Position numbers and translations under genes: made by a program. From NCBI RefSeq assembly GCF_019974135.1, contig NZ_AP025017.1, positions 372,001 to 436,000 of the forward strand: a stretch of 64,000 nucleotides of DNA. Reading direction: 5' to 3'. The notes beneath the pieces are model-generated. The model did not search any database and had not been told where the DNA came from. It was given only the letters and a program-made list of their open reading frames with translations. Source of the DNA: Actinomyces capricornis (GTDB lineage Bacteria > Actinomycetota > Actinomycetes > Actinomycetales > Actinomycetaceae). This document shows positions 15,589 to 25,505 of this stretch, one piece after another; position 1 is the first letter of the stretch, and each line of letters starts with the position of its first letter.

Positions 15589-18123
15589 TCAGGCGGAGGC
15601 CGGGTCGGCGCATGCGAGATAGTCGGCGTGGGCCTCGGCCAGCAGTACTGGCGGGATGTCCCCGAAGGGCACGGGCCGGTCGTGGCGGCCGCGCACGATG
15701 GTCATGTCATCCATGACCGCCGTCTGGTCCGGTCCTCCTCCGCCGTCGATGCGGATGACCACCCTGAGATCGGCGATGGGGAACTCCTTCTGGTATTCCT
15801 CGCCCCAGGCCAGGTGGTGGGAGGACTTGAGGTAACCGCGCGCCCGCAGCTCGCGGTGCAGCTCGCGCACGGACACCCTGCGCCCCCGGCGCTCCTCGAA
15901 GGAGATCTGCCCCGGCGCCGCCTGCGGCGCGGTGGCCGAGAACTGGTCGAACAGGGGGCTGACCTCGTAGTCGGCCAGGTGCTCGCGCCATGCCTGAGCC
16001 TCCTGGGCGTCCATGAGGCTGCCGTGCACCAGACTCATGCGGGCCCGGGGTGAGGGGGTCACGACGGCGTCGTTAAGTCCCAGCAGGGCGCCGTCCTCGC
16101 TGGGGCGCACGGTGCGGCGCTGCGAGGGCTCATCGAGGGCCCACACCAGGCGGGTGATCAGCTGGGAGGCGAGCGGGTGGCCGGCCAGGAGAGCCTGCCA
16201 GTCGGCCAAGGCCCAGTGGCGCTGGGTGCACATGGCCTCGTAGAGCCGGTCGGCCTGCGCGGCCAGGACCGCCCGGGCCTCCTTGCGCGCGGCGCTCAGG
16301 GCGCTCTTGGCCCGGGCGACAACCTCGGGGTCCTCCCCCTTGCGGGCGGGAGGCAGGCCCGCCCGGACCCTGCCGTCGGGGCCGGTGAGCACAATGCTCA
16401 GGTCGGGTGCCAGGCGGCCGAGGAACTCCCGATCCCCGTAGTCCACATGGAGCATGCCGTCAGCGGAGAAGCCGGCGGTAGGGATGCAGCGGTCGCCCAG
16501 CTCCTCGGGGCTCCAGCCGCGCTCCTGGGCCACCTGCTGGATCAGCTCGGTCGCCGTGGCGCGCACGCGCGGCAGGCGGTGGCGCTGGGAGGCGGCGATG
16601 ATCACCTCCATGGCCTCTGTGCTGCCGTTGGCGCGCAGGCTCATCAGCACCGCCTCGGACTCGGCCCGCCAGGTGGCGGAGGCCCGCAGGCAGGAGCGGG
16701 CGACTCGGGCCAGGCCGGGGCCCTGGGCGGCGACGGCGAAGGCCAGCAGGCCCTTGGTGGGCAGGCTCTGGCCCTTGGAGGCCTCCCGGCTCCATGCGGC
16801 CCACGCCTCGACCACCGCCAGCCCCAGGCGGGCGGCGTCCTGGGCCATGAGCTGGGAGAGGTAGAGATCGATGAGGCCGCGCCCGTCGGGGGTCTTGAGC
16901 TTGTGGGCCAGGAGCACCCACCAGCGCACCACGGAGTCCTCCACCGGCTCGCCATCGGCCCAGCGCACCCGGGGCAGCAGCTCGAATCCCAGCCAGGACA
17001 GGGCCACGGGGGTGCGGCGCGGGGCGCTGGCGGCCTGATCGGTCAGGACCTGGGGCGAGAGGAGGTCGGTGATCTCCTCGCCGCTGGCACTCAGAGCGCG
17101 CAGGATTCCCGCGCGGGCCTGCCAGTCCTGCTCCTGGGCGTAGGCTCGGCGCAGGGCCTCCGCCGCTCTCGGCTCGGCCATGTCGACCAGCCAGAGTGCG
17201 CCCGCCCGGCGCACCGCGGGGCGCTCGGCCTCCAAAGTGGCGGTGGCCAGCTCCAGGGCTTCCGGCCGGCCAGCGAGGAGCTCCTGGGCCAGGAGACGGT
17301 TGCGCTCCGAGCGGCCCACGGCGATGTCCGCGAGCACGGGCAGGACCACCGGGGGCACACCCGGTGCGTGGAGCAGGGCGCGCAGCACCGCGGTGGCCCC
17401 ATAGGAGGTGGTGGCGAGCCTGGCGGTCAGCTCCTCGGCGTGCTCGAGCATCCAGGGCCAGGCGGCCTCAGGCTCGGCCGTGGTCCACGCCCAGGGCGCG
17501 ACGATCTCATCAATGGTCTCGCGCGCGATCCCGGCTCTGGTCAGGGCCTCCTCCACGGTGCGCGGGTCCACGCCCCAGCCGGCGCGCAGCTTGATGAGGT
17601 CCTCCAGGTCACGCCGCGGGCTGGTGCTCACGAGCCGGGCGAGGTGGACCAGGGTCAGGCTGGGCGCGTTGATGGCGACCCACCTGGGGCCGAAAGCGGC
17701 CAGGAGCTCATGCGGGCCGGCGCTCGCAGGGCTCCCGGGGTCCTGCGGGCCGTCTGGGCCGCCTGGATGGTCTGGGTCTGGGTCACCCGTACTGGCATGG
17801 CCATCGGCGATGGCCACGAGCTCCTCCAGGGAGCGATCGCTGATGCCCTGCGCGCACTGGGCCTGGCGGCGCGCCCAGGGCTCCTCGATGCTGCCGTTGG
17901 CGATGAGCCGGTCCAGGGCCTGGCGCAGCTCGCGCGCCGCAGGGGCGGCGCTGGTGTCAGCCACAAGCACCACCGGTGGGATCGCCGGGCCGTCTGCGGG
18001 CTGCGCCGAGGCGCCCTGACGATCAGGGTCGTCCTGGTGATCAATGCCGCCCTGGGCTCGGCTGGTGGATCGGGAATGACTGGCGGATCGCTCCATGGCT
18101 GTCATGGTCACGCATGGTGCCAT
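15589..18123 (-). CDS. DUF4132 (MolR-like) HEAT-repeat protein
   Basis: 844-residue protein with no signal or membrane segment. After a charged, Pro/Gly-rich N-terminus, residues about 150-600 form repeated amphipathic helices of HEAT type (for example ATAVLRALLHAPGVPPVVLP, RPAVRRAGALWLVDMAEP). The C-terminal part, about 560-840, matches DUF4132: VARAKSALSAARKEARAVLAAQ, TRLVWALDEP, HGSLMDAQEAQAWREHLADY, FDQFSA and LHRELRARGYLKS. The E. coli relatives YehI/MolR lie next to SWIM, vWA and MoxR genes, as here. It is the last gene of the cluster and begins 39 bases after the SWIM gene stop. The start is uncertain: ATG 18123, 18105 and 18096 all lack a clear Shine-Dalgarno. The molecular role is unknown; a scaffold or client adaptor is inference. 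Confidence 0.8.
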   Translation of the reverse strand: MAPCVTMTAMERSASHSRSTSRAQGGIDHQDDPDRQGASAQPADGPAIPPVVLVADTSAAPAARELRQALDRLIANGSIEEPWARRQAQCAQGISDRSLEELVAIADGHASTGDPDPDHPGGPDGPQDPGSPASAGPHELLAAFGPRWVAINAPSLTLVHLARLVSTSPRRDLEDLIKLRAGWGVDPRTVEEALTRAGIARETIDEIVAPWAWTTAEPEAAWPWMLEHAEELTARLATTSYGATAVLRALLHAPGVPPVVLPVLADIAVGRSERNRLLAQELLAGRPEALELATATLEAERPAVRRAGALWLVDMAEPRAAEALRRAYAQEQDWQARAGILRALSASGEEITDLLSPQVLTDQAASAPRRTPVALSWLGFELLPRVRWADGEPVEDSVVRWWVLLAHKLKTPDGRGLIDLYLSQLMAQDAARLGLAVVEAWAAWSREASKGQSLPTKGLLAFAVAAQGPGLARVARSCLRASATWRAESEAVLMSLRANGSTEAMEVIIAASQRHRLPRVRATATELIQQVAQERGWSPEELGDRCIPTAGFSADGMLHVDYGDREFLGRLAPDLSIVLTGPDGRVRAGLPPARKGEDPEVVARAKSALSAARKEARAVLAAQADRLYEAMCTQRHWALADWQALLAGHPLASQLITRLVWALDEPSQRRTVRPSEDGALLGLNDAVVTPSPRARMSLVHGSLMDAQEAQAWREHLADYEVSPLFDQFSATAPQAAPGQISFEERRGRRVSVRELHRELRARGYLKSSHHLAWGEEYQKEFPIADLRVVIRIDGGGGPDQTAVMDDMTIVRGRHDRPVPFGDIPPVLLAEAHADYLACADPASA

Positions 18124-18162
18124 GCGTCTCTGGGGTGGGACTGGGGGCGAGCGTGGTGGTTC

Positions 18163-20271
18163 TCAGCCGGCCAGGGCGCGCAGCCGGTCCAGGATGGCTG
18201 TGGCGCGCAGGAGTGCCGCCGCGCCCTGGGCGGCTGCGACCTCCTCCAGCGCGGCTGCCAGCGTCTCCAGGTTGAGGTCCCGTGCCTGGCGCGCCCACCG
18301 GCGGAGCGCGAGAGCACTCGGGCCGGCCGGGCCACCGGTACCTGCACCGGTGCCGATGGCGGCCACCACGGCCAGTGCCTGCTGAGCACACTCGAGCAGC
18401 GCCGCCAGCGGGTCGGCGACCGGCGGGGGCGGCACGACGGCGGCCTGCGAGCGCAGTCGCTCCAGATGCGCGCCCCACCGCGTGAGCAGGTGTGTGCGGC
18501 GCGCGTCATCGCCCCGGCCCAGGGTCATCATGGTTGGGGACACCACTCGCAGGGCGCCCTCGATGCGGGTGAGCACGGCCGTGAGTCGGGAGCCCTCGAC
18601 GACGACGGCCACTACGGGCAGTTCGCCGGCCTCCAGGGCGGCGACGAGCTCGAGCTCGTCGCCGCCCAGGCGCAGGAGGTGAGGCGCGCCCGCCCGGTCT
18701 GTCACGGTCCACAGGAACTGCTGGTGCACCTCATCGAGGTCCATCCGGCCGTACCGGCCGCTACCGTCACTGCCGCCTGGCCCGGTGAGGGCGGTGAGGA
18801 TGAGTCGCACGGGCGGGGCGCCCGGCCCGAACCCCGCCATCCCGGGGCCCTGGCGGGCCTCCTCCAACGCCGTGCTCAGAGCGGCCAGGTCCACCTCCTC
18901 CAAGCGGCCCGCGGGTGCCACGCGGGTGCTCGCCGCCGGCGAGAGCGTGCCGTCGGCCCGCCTGGTGGCGCCGGTCAGGCGGATCGGCCCGGCCAGGAGA
19001 CCGCGCACCGGCGTCCCCCAGATCAGTGGCAGGTCGGAATCCTGGCGGAAGGCGGGGTCCGCGCCTGCGGCCCGCCCGGTGCTCACCGACTCCAGTCGCT
19101 CATGCTCGGTATCCCACAGGCGCATGGTCAGGCCCCGGGAGCCGGACAGGCCCTGCCACCAGGTGGCCGACAGGGCGATGAGCCTGCCGGTTCGCACCGT
19201 GCGGGGTCGGGCGGCCCCGACCAGTCCCTGCGGCGCGGGGCCCGGGGTACCGTCCAGGGCCAGGGCCAGCGACCATGCGGCGGCCAGGGCGGACAGGGCG
19301 CGGGATTCATCGACGGCGTCGTCGCGCCGGGTCAGAGCGCTCAGGGCGCCGGCCGCGGCGCTCAGCAGCCGGGCCAGGTAGGGCAGCTGCTCGAGGCGGG
19401 CGGTGTGGGCCAGGCGGGAGAGCTCCTCGCTGCTGGACCGGCCCACATGGCTCAGGCCGGCGCCGATCAGCGTCTCGGCACTGCGCAGGACCTGGCCGAG
19501 CAGCTCGCGCTGGGGTGGCGTCAGCTCCTGCGCCACGGAGGGCCAGGGCCAGGACCGCCCGGCGGTGGCGAAGAGGCGAACGACGGCCTCCAGCGCCAGG
19601 GCGGCCCGGGCGGTGCGGGAGTGGCGGCCCGAGACGATCGCTCCGCGGGGCCCGAGCTCGGGGGTGAGGATGACCCGCGGCCCCTGCGGCCAGCTGATGG
19701 TCAGGCTCCCGCTCTCCTGGGCCACCCGGGTGGAGGCCGCCAGCTCGCCGGTGGAGCAGGCCGATAGGGCCCTGGCCACTCGTCGCCTGGCAGCGGCGCC
19801 CGCAGCGGCCTCGATGTCCTGGATGCTCCAGGCCAGGACCCGCGCCAGGGCTGAGGACTCGGGCGGGGCGGCAGAGTCGGGAGCACCGGTGCTGCCCTCT
19901 TGGGCAGGCGATGACGCATGTGGGCCTGCGGCCTGCTGCAGCCACAGACAGGCGGTGATGATGTGCACGCACACCCCGGCCACGGGGCAGGGGCAGCGAG
20001 CATCCTGGGGCCCGCTGTCCGGGAGGACGACGCTCATGGGCCCCCGGCCCACCTCGACGGTGATCTCGCCCCGGCCCGTGGCGTCCTGAACCGCGGCACC
20101 CCCGCCCGCAGCGCCCTCATCTGCGGCGACCAGGCGCGCACCCGCGGCTGCCAGCTCGCCCCGCGCCCGACGCACCAGGCCCCTGCTGGCCAGGGCGGCC
20201 AGCGCCTGGTCGTCAAGGGCCGCATAGACCCGCGTCCAGAGAGGAAGCCGGCTCGCGTCCGCCTCGCTCAT
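18163..20271 (-). CDS. SWIM zinc-finger protein (YehQ-like)
   Basis: 702-residue protein with an N-terminal SWIM motif, CPCPVAGVCVHIITACLW, whose ligands are Cys93, Cys95, Cys101 and His103 (CxC...CxH). SWIM domains bind zinc and are thought to contact DNA or protein. The remainder is Ala/Leu-rich and mostly helical with strand-rich parts around ELVAALEAGELPVVAVVVEG, and shows no catalytic motif. The ATG overlaps the stop of the DUF5682-vWA gene (ATGA), so the two are translationally coupled; AGGTGATG upstream fits a ribosome binding site. The arrangement with MoxR, vWA and DUF4132 genes parallels the E. coli yehL-yehQ region. No enzymatic role can be read from the sequence. Confidence 0.85.
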   Translation of the reverse strand: MSEADASRLPLWTRVYAALDDQALAALASRGLVRRARGELAAAGARLVAADEGAAGGGAAVQDATGRGEITVEVGRGPMSVVLPDSGPQDARCPCPVAGVCVHIITACLWLQQAAGPHASSPAQEGSTGAPDSAAPPESSALARVLAWSIQDIEAAAGAAARRRVARALSACSTGELAASTRVAQESGSLTISWPQGPRVILTPELGPRGAIVSGRHSRTARAALALEAVVRLFATAGRSWPWPSVAQELTPPQRELLGQVLRSAETLIGAGLSHVGRSSSEELSRLAHTARLEQLPYLARLLSAAAGALSALTRRDDAVDESRALSALAAAWSLALALDGTPGPAPQGLVGAARPRTVRTGRLIALSATWWQGLSGSRGLTMRLWDTEHERLESVSTGRAAGADPAFRQDSDLPLIWGTPVRGLLAGPIRLTGATRRADGTLSPAASTRVAPAGRLEEVDLAALSTALEEARQGPGMAGFGPGAPPVRLILTALTGPGGSDGSGRYGRMDLDEVHQQFLWTVTDRAGAPHLLRLGGDELELVAALEAGELPVVAVVVEGSRLTAVLTRIEGALRVVSPTMMTLGRGDDARRTHLLTRWGAHLERLRSQAAVVPPPPVADPLAALLECAQQALAVVAAIGTGAGTGGPAGPSALALRRWARQARDLNLETLAAALEEVAAAQGAAALLRATAILDRLRALAG

Positions 20272-23200
20272 GACATCACCTGCGCCAGGTACTCGGCGAA
20301 GCGGTCGGGGGTCATGGCGGCCACCGACATCCCCGCCCCGGCCAGGTCCTCGGCGATCTCCCGGTCGAAGCAGGCCCTACCGTGCTCGTTGAGAGCGGCC
20401 AGGCCCAGCATGCGGACCCCGCCGCCGGCCAGGGTGTGCACCGTCTCCAGGAGGGCTGACAGCGACCCGCCCTCCCCGAAGTCGCTGACCAGCGCGATGA
20501 GCGTGCGCGTGGGCCAGCGCACCTGCTGGGCCGCGAAGGCCATGGCACCGGCGATGTCCGTGCCCCCTCCCAGCTGGCAGGTCATGAGCACCTCGACCGG
20601 GTCGCAGGCCATGTCGGTCAGGTCCACCACCGCGGTGTCGAAGGCCAGGAGTCGCAAGCTCAGCCCCGGCAGGCCGGCCAGGATGGAGGCGGTCACCGCG
20701 CTGTGGATGAGGGAGTCGGCCATGGAGCCCGACTGGTCCACCAGGATGATGATGTCCCAGGTCAGGTTGCGGCGCTGCTGGCGCGCCACGAAGCGCATGT
20801 CCTGGACGATCATCCGGGCGGTGGCCGGGTCCACATGGCCCAGATTGGCGCGGATGGTGCCCCGCCAATCCAGATCACGGGCGCAGGCGTGGGGGCTGCG
20901 GCGGTGGTTCTGGCGCGGCGCACTCAGAGCGGTGGTCAGCTGGGGGCGCAGGCGGGCGACGACGTCGCGCACGACCTTGGCGACAAGCGCGCGGATGCCC
21001 TCGCTCAGCTGCGGGGGCATGGTGCCCCGGTGGCGCAGGAGGGCCGCGGCCAGGTCGGGGTCGGCCTCGATGCTCTCGACGACGGCGGGGTCGGCGAGCA
21101 GGTCGGTCAGCCCGTAGCGGGTCAGGGCGTCGGCCTCCATGCGCTCCAGGGCGGAGGCGGGGAAGAGCTCGCGCGCGGTGGCCAGCCAGGTCACCGTTTG
21201 CAGCACGGAGGGGCCCAGGCCACCGGGCCGGGTGCTCTCCTCCTGCCGCGCCGACCCCGGGGCGGGGCACAACTGGTGTCCACGGGACCGGTACTCCCGG
21301 TCGTAGAGGTGACCCAGGGTCTCGTCGAGGCCCTGGTCCTGGGTGTGGCGGGCGAGGCGCGGCTCGGCGTAGCGGCCCAGGATCAGGCGCCACCTGCGGG
21401 TGGCCACGGCAGCGTCGAGGACGGGCTCGGCCCCCTCATCGGCGCTGCCCGGATCGGCACTGCTGTCGGGCTCGGGGCCGGGCGCTGCCCGGATCGGCCA
21501 GTGGGGACGATGGTGGCCGGCGCCCGCCGCCTCCGACGCCCCAGCACTCCCCGCCGCCGTCGTGCCGCCTGACCCCACCCACTGGCTCAGTGCGTCGCGC
21601 TCCAGGCCGGCAACCAGGTCGCGCTCCAGGAGCAGGCCGCGGCTGGCGAGTTCGGGGGAAACCATCCGCACGGCGTCGATGTCACTGGTGCGCACCCCCG
21701 TCAGCCGCGCCACCTGCGCGGCCAGGCGGTGGGTCTCCCTGGGGCGCAGGGCGGTGAAGGCGCGGCGCAGGTCGGGCAGGACAGTGAGGAAGGCGTCCTG
21801 GCTCATGGCCACAATCGCCCGGGTCATGGCCTCCAGGGTGCCGGGGGCGTGCAGGACCAGGTCGGGGCTGGTGCGCACCAGGCCGATGAGGAATCCCGCC
21901 GAGCGCTGCGGGTCAGCGCCGGCGCCCAGGTGGGCCGCCACCGCAGCGGCGACCTCCTCCTGGTCGAGCCTGCCGGCCAGGGCCGCGATGCCCGTGCACG
22001 AGCCGACCACCATCGGGGGCGCCCACCGGCTGCGGCTCAGCGCCTCGACCTGGCGCGCCACCGCCTCGCGCTCCTGCGGCGCCTGGTCCTGCGCGCCCAG
22101 GCGGGTGAGCAGGTCGCGCAGGGCGATGAGGGTCTCCACCGCATCCCGGGCGGTGTCCTCGGCCGTCTCGGGGATGGCGGCCAGGCCGGCCAGGAGGCGG
22201 GCGGCAGTGCGCACTCCCTCACCGAGCGCCGAGCGCAGCCAGGGCTCCAGGGCGCCGGTATCCAGGCGGCCCGTTCCTTCAGTGAGGGTGAGGACCCCGT
22301 GGAGGGCCCCCACCAGCTCATCGAGTCCGGCGCGGGCCAGCACCGATTCCAACCGCGCGCATAGTGCCGCGGCCTGGCCCCCCATGCCCATGACCACCAT
22401 CTGGGTCAGCAGTTCGACCAGCTCGGGCACGGTGGGCCCCGCCTGGAGGCGCTCGGCGATCCTGGAGGCGATGAGCGCCTCCAGGCTGGGGGCCGTGCCA
22501 CTGGCGCGGATGAGGGCCGTCTCCACCTGCGGCGTCCAGGCGTAGGCCCACTCCTCGGTGAGCCGGCCCATCCCGGTGCCGGCCACGATGTCGGCACCAC
22601 CGACCTGCCGGGCGAAGCCGATGCCGGCGAAGCGCGTGCGGGCCAGGAACTCGCGCCGAGCGCGGTGGGCCGGCCTGCGCGCAGTGTCCAGTACGGTGCG
22701 CCGCTCCGCGGAGTCGCTGATCACCAGGCGCAAGGCCCTGGCCCGGGCGCGCACCTCCTCCAGCAGTGGAGGGCTGGTGGTCCCGGTGGGGATGCGCCCC
22801 AGCTGCGGATCGGCGAAGACGCGCGCCACGGCCCGGCCCAGCGGCCCGTTCAGGCCGCCCTCGCCCTTGACCAGGCAGCTGCTCAGGGCATCGAGCAGGT
22901 CGCTGCGCCCCGGCCAGGCGTGTCCGCGCAGCTCAGCCAGCCCCAGGGCGTGGGCGGCGGCCTCCTGCGCCTGGGCGGTGCCCACCGGCTCACCCGCCTC
23001 CCGCAGCGCCTCGATCACCTCCAGGGCCACCCCGGTGGCCAGGGCGCGCGGCCCGGATCGGCCATCCGCCTGACGGACCCGCCAGGCCCGCTGCCACAGG
23101 CTCGGGGAGGGCATGCCGGCACCGTATCCGCGCAATGCGTCCAGGCGGGCGTAGTCGTAGCGGATGAGCCAGCACGGGCCGGCCTCCCGCTGGGCGGGCG

Positions 23201-24140
23201 CCACCCGGCCCGGAACGGCCGCCTCGCCCGGAGCCTCAGCCGGGGCTGCGCCGTCGAGCGCCTCCAGGAGGGCAAGGGCGTGGAAGGCGCCGGTGACCAC
23301 GACGAGGGGGCCGGGCCCGGCTCCACCACCGCCATCGCCGCCGGTGGCACCGGCCGTGCGAGCAGGGCTGACAGCGCATGCGGGCAGATGCTCGTCCAGG
23401 GCCCGCGACATGACGGCCTCGCGCTCCAGGGTTCCATCGCCCTCCAGGTCCTCACGCCGTGCATCGAGGCGCGCGGTGGCCGCCCAGGCCAGGGTCTGGG
23501 CGAAGAAGGGACTCCAGGATCGCAGGTCGCCGGTGGAGCGATTCTCGAACAGGTGCTCCCACAGCTCGTCGTGGTCGCGGCAGCCCAGGCGCCGGGCGAG
23601 CGCCTCCATGGCGGCGGAGTGGGCCAGATGGTGCTCGGCCTGGAGGGTGCGCGCCGCGGCCCGGCCCGCCCTATCCCCGGCGCCCCCGGCAGCCCCCTCC
23701 AGGAGTGCCTGCGCACTGCGGTCGATGAAGGCGGCCCTGGCACCGTGGCGCCCCGCCCAGCGCAGGGCCACCCACTCCGGGGAGAACTCGGCCAGCGGGT
23801 AGTAGGCGGCCAGGGCCCCTCCCGCCGGCGCACCGGCCGGGCCCGGCGCCGTCGGGCCCACCGCGGGGCCCGTCGCCGCGCCCAGGGAGAGCACGGCCAC
23901 CGGCGGGCGGGTCTGCTCATCCTGGAGGGCGGGCAGCAGCGCGGTGTACTCGCTGGGGCCCTCGATGAGGACGGTGGTGGGGCGCACCTCCTCCAGCAGC
24001 GATTGGAGCGCCAGGGCACAGGCCGGGGAATGGTGGCGGATGGCCGCCAGGTGCACGCCCCGCTCGCCCCAGGCACTCAGGGAGTCCAGGGCCCGCTGGA
24101 GGCGGGCCGGGACCGGGGCCGACGGCGTCGGACTCCTCAT
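20268..24140 (-). CDS. DUF5682 protein fused to a C-terminal vWA domain
   Basis: 1290-residue protein. The N-terminal half matches DUF5682: HLAAIRHHSPACALALQSLL and TTVLIEGPSEY near the start, then SEYTALLPALQDE and ARRLGCRDHDELWEHLFENR. The middle is helical. The C-terminal 160 residues are a von Willebrand A domain with an intact metal site: DQSGS at 1135-1139, the Thr in LGGGTDI (about 1194) and the Asp in VSDFGEGG (about 1220). E. coli encodes comparable parts separately (YehM, YehP), so this looks like a fusion. The start at ATG 24140 overlaps the moxR stop (ATGA); a GTG two codons upstream is possible. A vWA protein beside MoxR is the classical ATPase-partner pair used for complex assembly or metal insertion; the target is unknown. 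Confidence 0.85.
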   Translation of the reverse strand: MRSPTPSAPVPARLQRALDSLSAWGERGVHLAAIRHHSPACALALQSLLEEVRPTTVLIEGPSEYTALLPALQDEQTRPPVAVLSLGAATGPAVGPTAPGPAGAPAGGALAAYYPLAEFSPEWVALRWAGRHGARAAFIDRSAQALLEGAAGGAGDRAGRAAARTLQAEHHLAHSAAMEALARRLGCRDHDELWEHLFENRSTGDLRSWSPFFAQTLAWAATARLDARREDLEGDGTLEREAVMSRALDEHLPACAVSPARTAGATGGDGGGGAGPGPLVVVTGAFHALALLEALDGAAPAEAPGEAAVPGRVAPAQREAGPCWLIRYDYARLDALRGYGAGMPSPSLWQRAWRVRQADGRSGPRALATGVALEVIEALREAGEPVGTAQAQEAAAHALGLAELRGHAWPGRSDLLDALSSCLVKGEGGLNGPLGRAVARVFADPQLGRIPTGTTSPPLLEEVRARARALRLVISDSAERRTVLDTARRPAHRARREFLARTRFAGIGFARQVGGADIVAGTGMGRLTEEWAYAWTPQVETALIRASGTAPSLEALIASRIAERLQAGPTVPELVELLTQMVVMGMGGQAAALCARLESVLARAGLDELVGALHGVLTLTEGTGRLDTGALEPWLRSALGEGVRTAARLLAGLAAIPETAEDTARDAVETLIALRDLLTRLGAQDQAPQEREAVARQVEALSRSRWAPPMVVGSCTGIAALAGRLDQEEVAAAVAAHLGAGADPQRSAGFLIGLVRTSPDLVLHAPGTLEAMTRAIVAMSQDAFLTVLPDLRRAFTALRPRETHRLAAQVARLTGVRTSDIDAVRMVSPELASRGLLLERDLVAGLERDALSQWVGSGGTTAAGSAGASEAAGAGHHRPHWPIRAAPGPEPDSSADPGSADEGAEPVLDAAVATRRWRLILGRYAEPRLARHTQDQGLDETLGHLYDREYRSRGHQLCPAPGSARQEESTRPGGLGPSVLQTVTWLATARELFPASALERMEADALTRYGLTDLLADPAVVESIEADPDLAAALLRHRGTMPPQLSEGIRALVAKVVRDVVARLRPQLTTALSAPRQNHRRSPHACARDLDWRGTIRANLGHVDPATARMIVQDMRFVARQQRRNLTWDIIILVDQSGSMADSLIHSAVTASILAGLPGLSLRLLAFDTAVVDLTDMACDPVEVLMTCQLGGGTDIAGAMAFAAQQVRWPTRTLIALVSDFGEGGSLSALLETVHTLAGGGVRMLGLAALNEHGRACFDREIAEDLAGAGMSVAAMTPDRFAEYLAQVMS

Positions 24141-25354
24141 CCCCACAGCTCACCCGCCGCCGATAGGAAGCTCTCCCACTCCCGGCTGGTAGAGGCGCGC
24201 TCGCGCACCACGGTCTCGAGGTAGAAGCGCATGCGCTCGGCGTCCTCCTCCTGGCCCTTGAGCGCCACACCCACCAGCTGGCGGGCGACGTCGGCGGCGG
24301 TGACGGCGCCGTCGCCGAAGTAGGTGGCGCTCATGGAGGCGGCCACACCCACGTTGACGGCCTCCGCGGTGGACATGATGGCCTCGGGCCGCTTGACCGG
24401 CGTGCCCGAGGCGGTCACCCCGGTGCGCAGGTCGGCGAAGGTGGTCACCAGGATCTCTAGCACCGCGGGGCTCATCCGCGGTCGATCCTGGCCCAGCTCG
24501 GCGTCCAGGGCCCGGGCGATGAGCTCGGCCTCGAAGGCCCTGTCGGTCAGGGGCCGTACGGTCTCGAAGTTGAAGCGGCGCTTAAGAGCGGCGGACATCT
24601 CATGAACGCCGCGGTCGCGCAGGTTCGCGGTGGCGATAACGTTGAAGCCCGGGGAGGCGGCCAGGCGGTAGCCGTCACCGAGCTCGGGGACCATGAGCTG
24701 CTTGTCGGACAGGATGGAGACCAGGGTGTCCTGGATCTCGGGCGGGCAGCGGGTGATCTCTTCGAAGCGCACGATCCTGCCGGCCTCCATGGCCTGATAG
24801 ATCGGCGAGGGCACCAGCGCCTGGGGCGTGGGGCCCTGGGCGATGAGCAGCGCGTAGTTCCACGAGTAGCGGATGTGGTCCTCGGTGGTACCCGCCGACC
24901 CCTGGACGGTCAGAGTGGAGGCGGCGCTGATGGCGGCAGCCAGGAGCTCGGAGAGCATGGACTTGGCGGTGCCGGGCTCGCCCACGAGCATGAGGCCCTG
25001 GCGGCCCAGGAGGGTGACGATGGCACGGTCAACCAGGGGGTCATCGCCGTAGAACTTGCGACTGATCCCCAGCTCACCATCGCCGACGATGAAGGCCCGC
25101 ACGCTGCGGGGGCTGAGTTGCCATCCGGGTGGGATCGGCGCACCGCGGCGCGCATCGGCCCGGGCCAGGGCGGCGAGCTCGGCCGCCCACTGCTCCTCCG
25201 CCGGGGGCCTGATCTGGGCCCGGGTGGCCCCGGTGCGGCGCGCGTCCTCGCCGGCAGGCGCGTCGGGGCCGGCGGAGTCAGCGGGGTCAGCGGGGATGGC
25301 AGGGCTGGCGCTGTGATGGCGCGAGTGACGGGCTGCGGAGGGCGTGGGACTCAT
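24137..25354 (-). CDS. MoxR-type AAA+ ATPase (YehL-like)
   Basis: 405-residue AAA+ ATPase of the MoxR class. After a Ser/Ala/Pro-rich tail, FYGDDPLVDRAIVTLLGRQ leads to Walker A GEPGTAKS at 125-132, with Walker B IVRFEEITR at about 194-202. The sensor segment FNVIATANLRDRGVHEMSAA is followed by the arginine-finger region KRRFNF and the C-terminal lid (AEAVNVGVAASMSATYFGDG). MoxR proteins remodel partners through vWA proteins, and the next gene encodes one. The start is supported by GAAAGGA upstream; an open frame to 25510 runs into a repeat and is not used. This is the first gene of a four-gene overlapping operon (moxR, DUF5682-vWA, SWIM, DUF4132). Confidence 0.9.
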   Translation of the reverse strand: MSPTPSAARHSRHHSASPAIPADPADSAGPDAPAGEDARRTGATRAQIRPPAEEQWAAELAALARADARRGAPIPPGWQLSPRSVRAFIVGDGELGISRKFYGDDPLVDRAIVTLLGRQGLMLVGEPGTAKSMLSELLAAAISAASTLTVQGSAGTTEDHIRYSWNYALLIAQGPTPQALVPSPIYQAMEAGRIVRFEEITRCPPEIQDTLVSILSDKQLMVPELGDGYRLAASPGFNVIATANLRDRGVHEMSAALKRRFNFETVRPLTDRAFEAELIARALDAELGQDRPRMSPAVLEILVTTFADLRTGVTASGTPVKRPEAIMSTAEAVNVGVAASMSATYFGDGAVTAADVARQLVGVALKGQEEDAERMRFYLETVVRERASTSREWESFLSAAGELWG

Positions 25355-25400
25355 CTTCGTCCTTTCATCGTCCTTGTCGCGGCGGCGAGGCTGGATGACA

Positions 25401-25420
25401 GCGAGACTAAGCGAGACTAG
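25401..25420. repeat. 10-bp direct repeat upstream of moxR
   Basis: Two perfect adjacent copies of AGCGAGACTA (TAGTCTCGCT on the gene strand) lie 47-66 bases upstream of the moxR start. Ten-base spacing places both on one DNA face, which fits tandem binding of an activator or repressor. Confidence 0.5.
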
Positions 25421-25505
25421 CTGTACTTCCCTGTGAGGTTGTGAGCAGTGGGGCGGGGACCTGCCGGGGCCTCGGGCGGGTCTTCGAATGCTCAGCTCCT
25501 GCCGT

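Noticed and set aside
16177..19767. 1196-codon open frame on the plus strand
   Set aside because: It is antisense to the DUF4132 and SWIM genes and shows low-complexity Gly/Ala/Gln composition without motifs.
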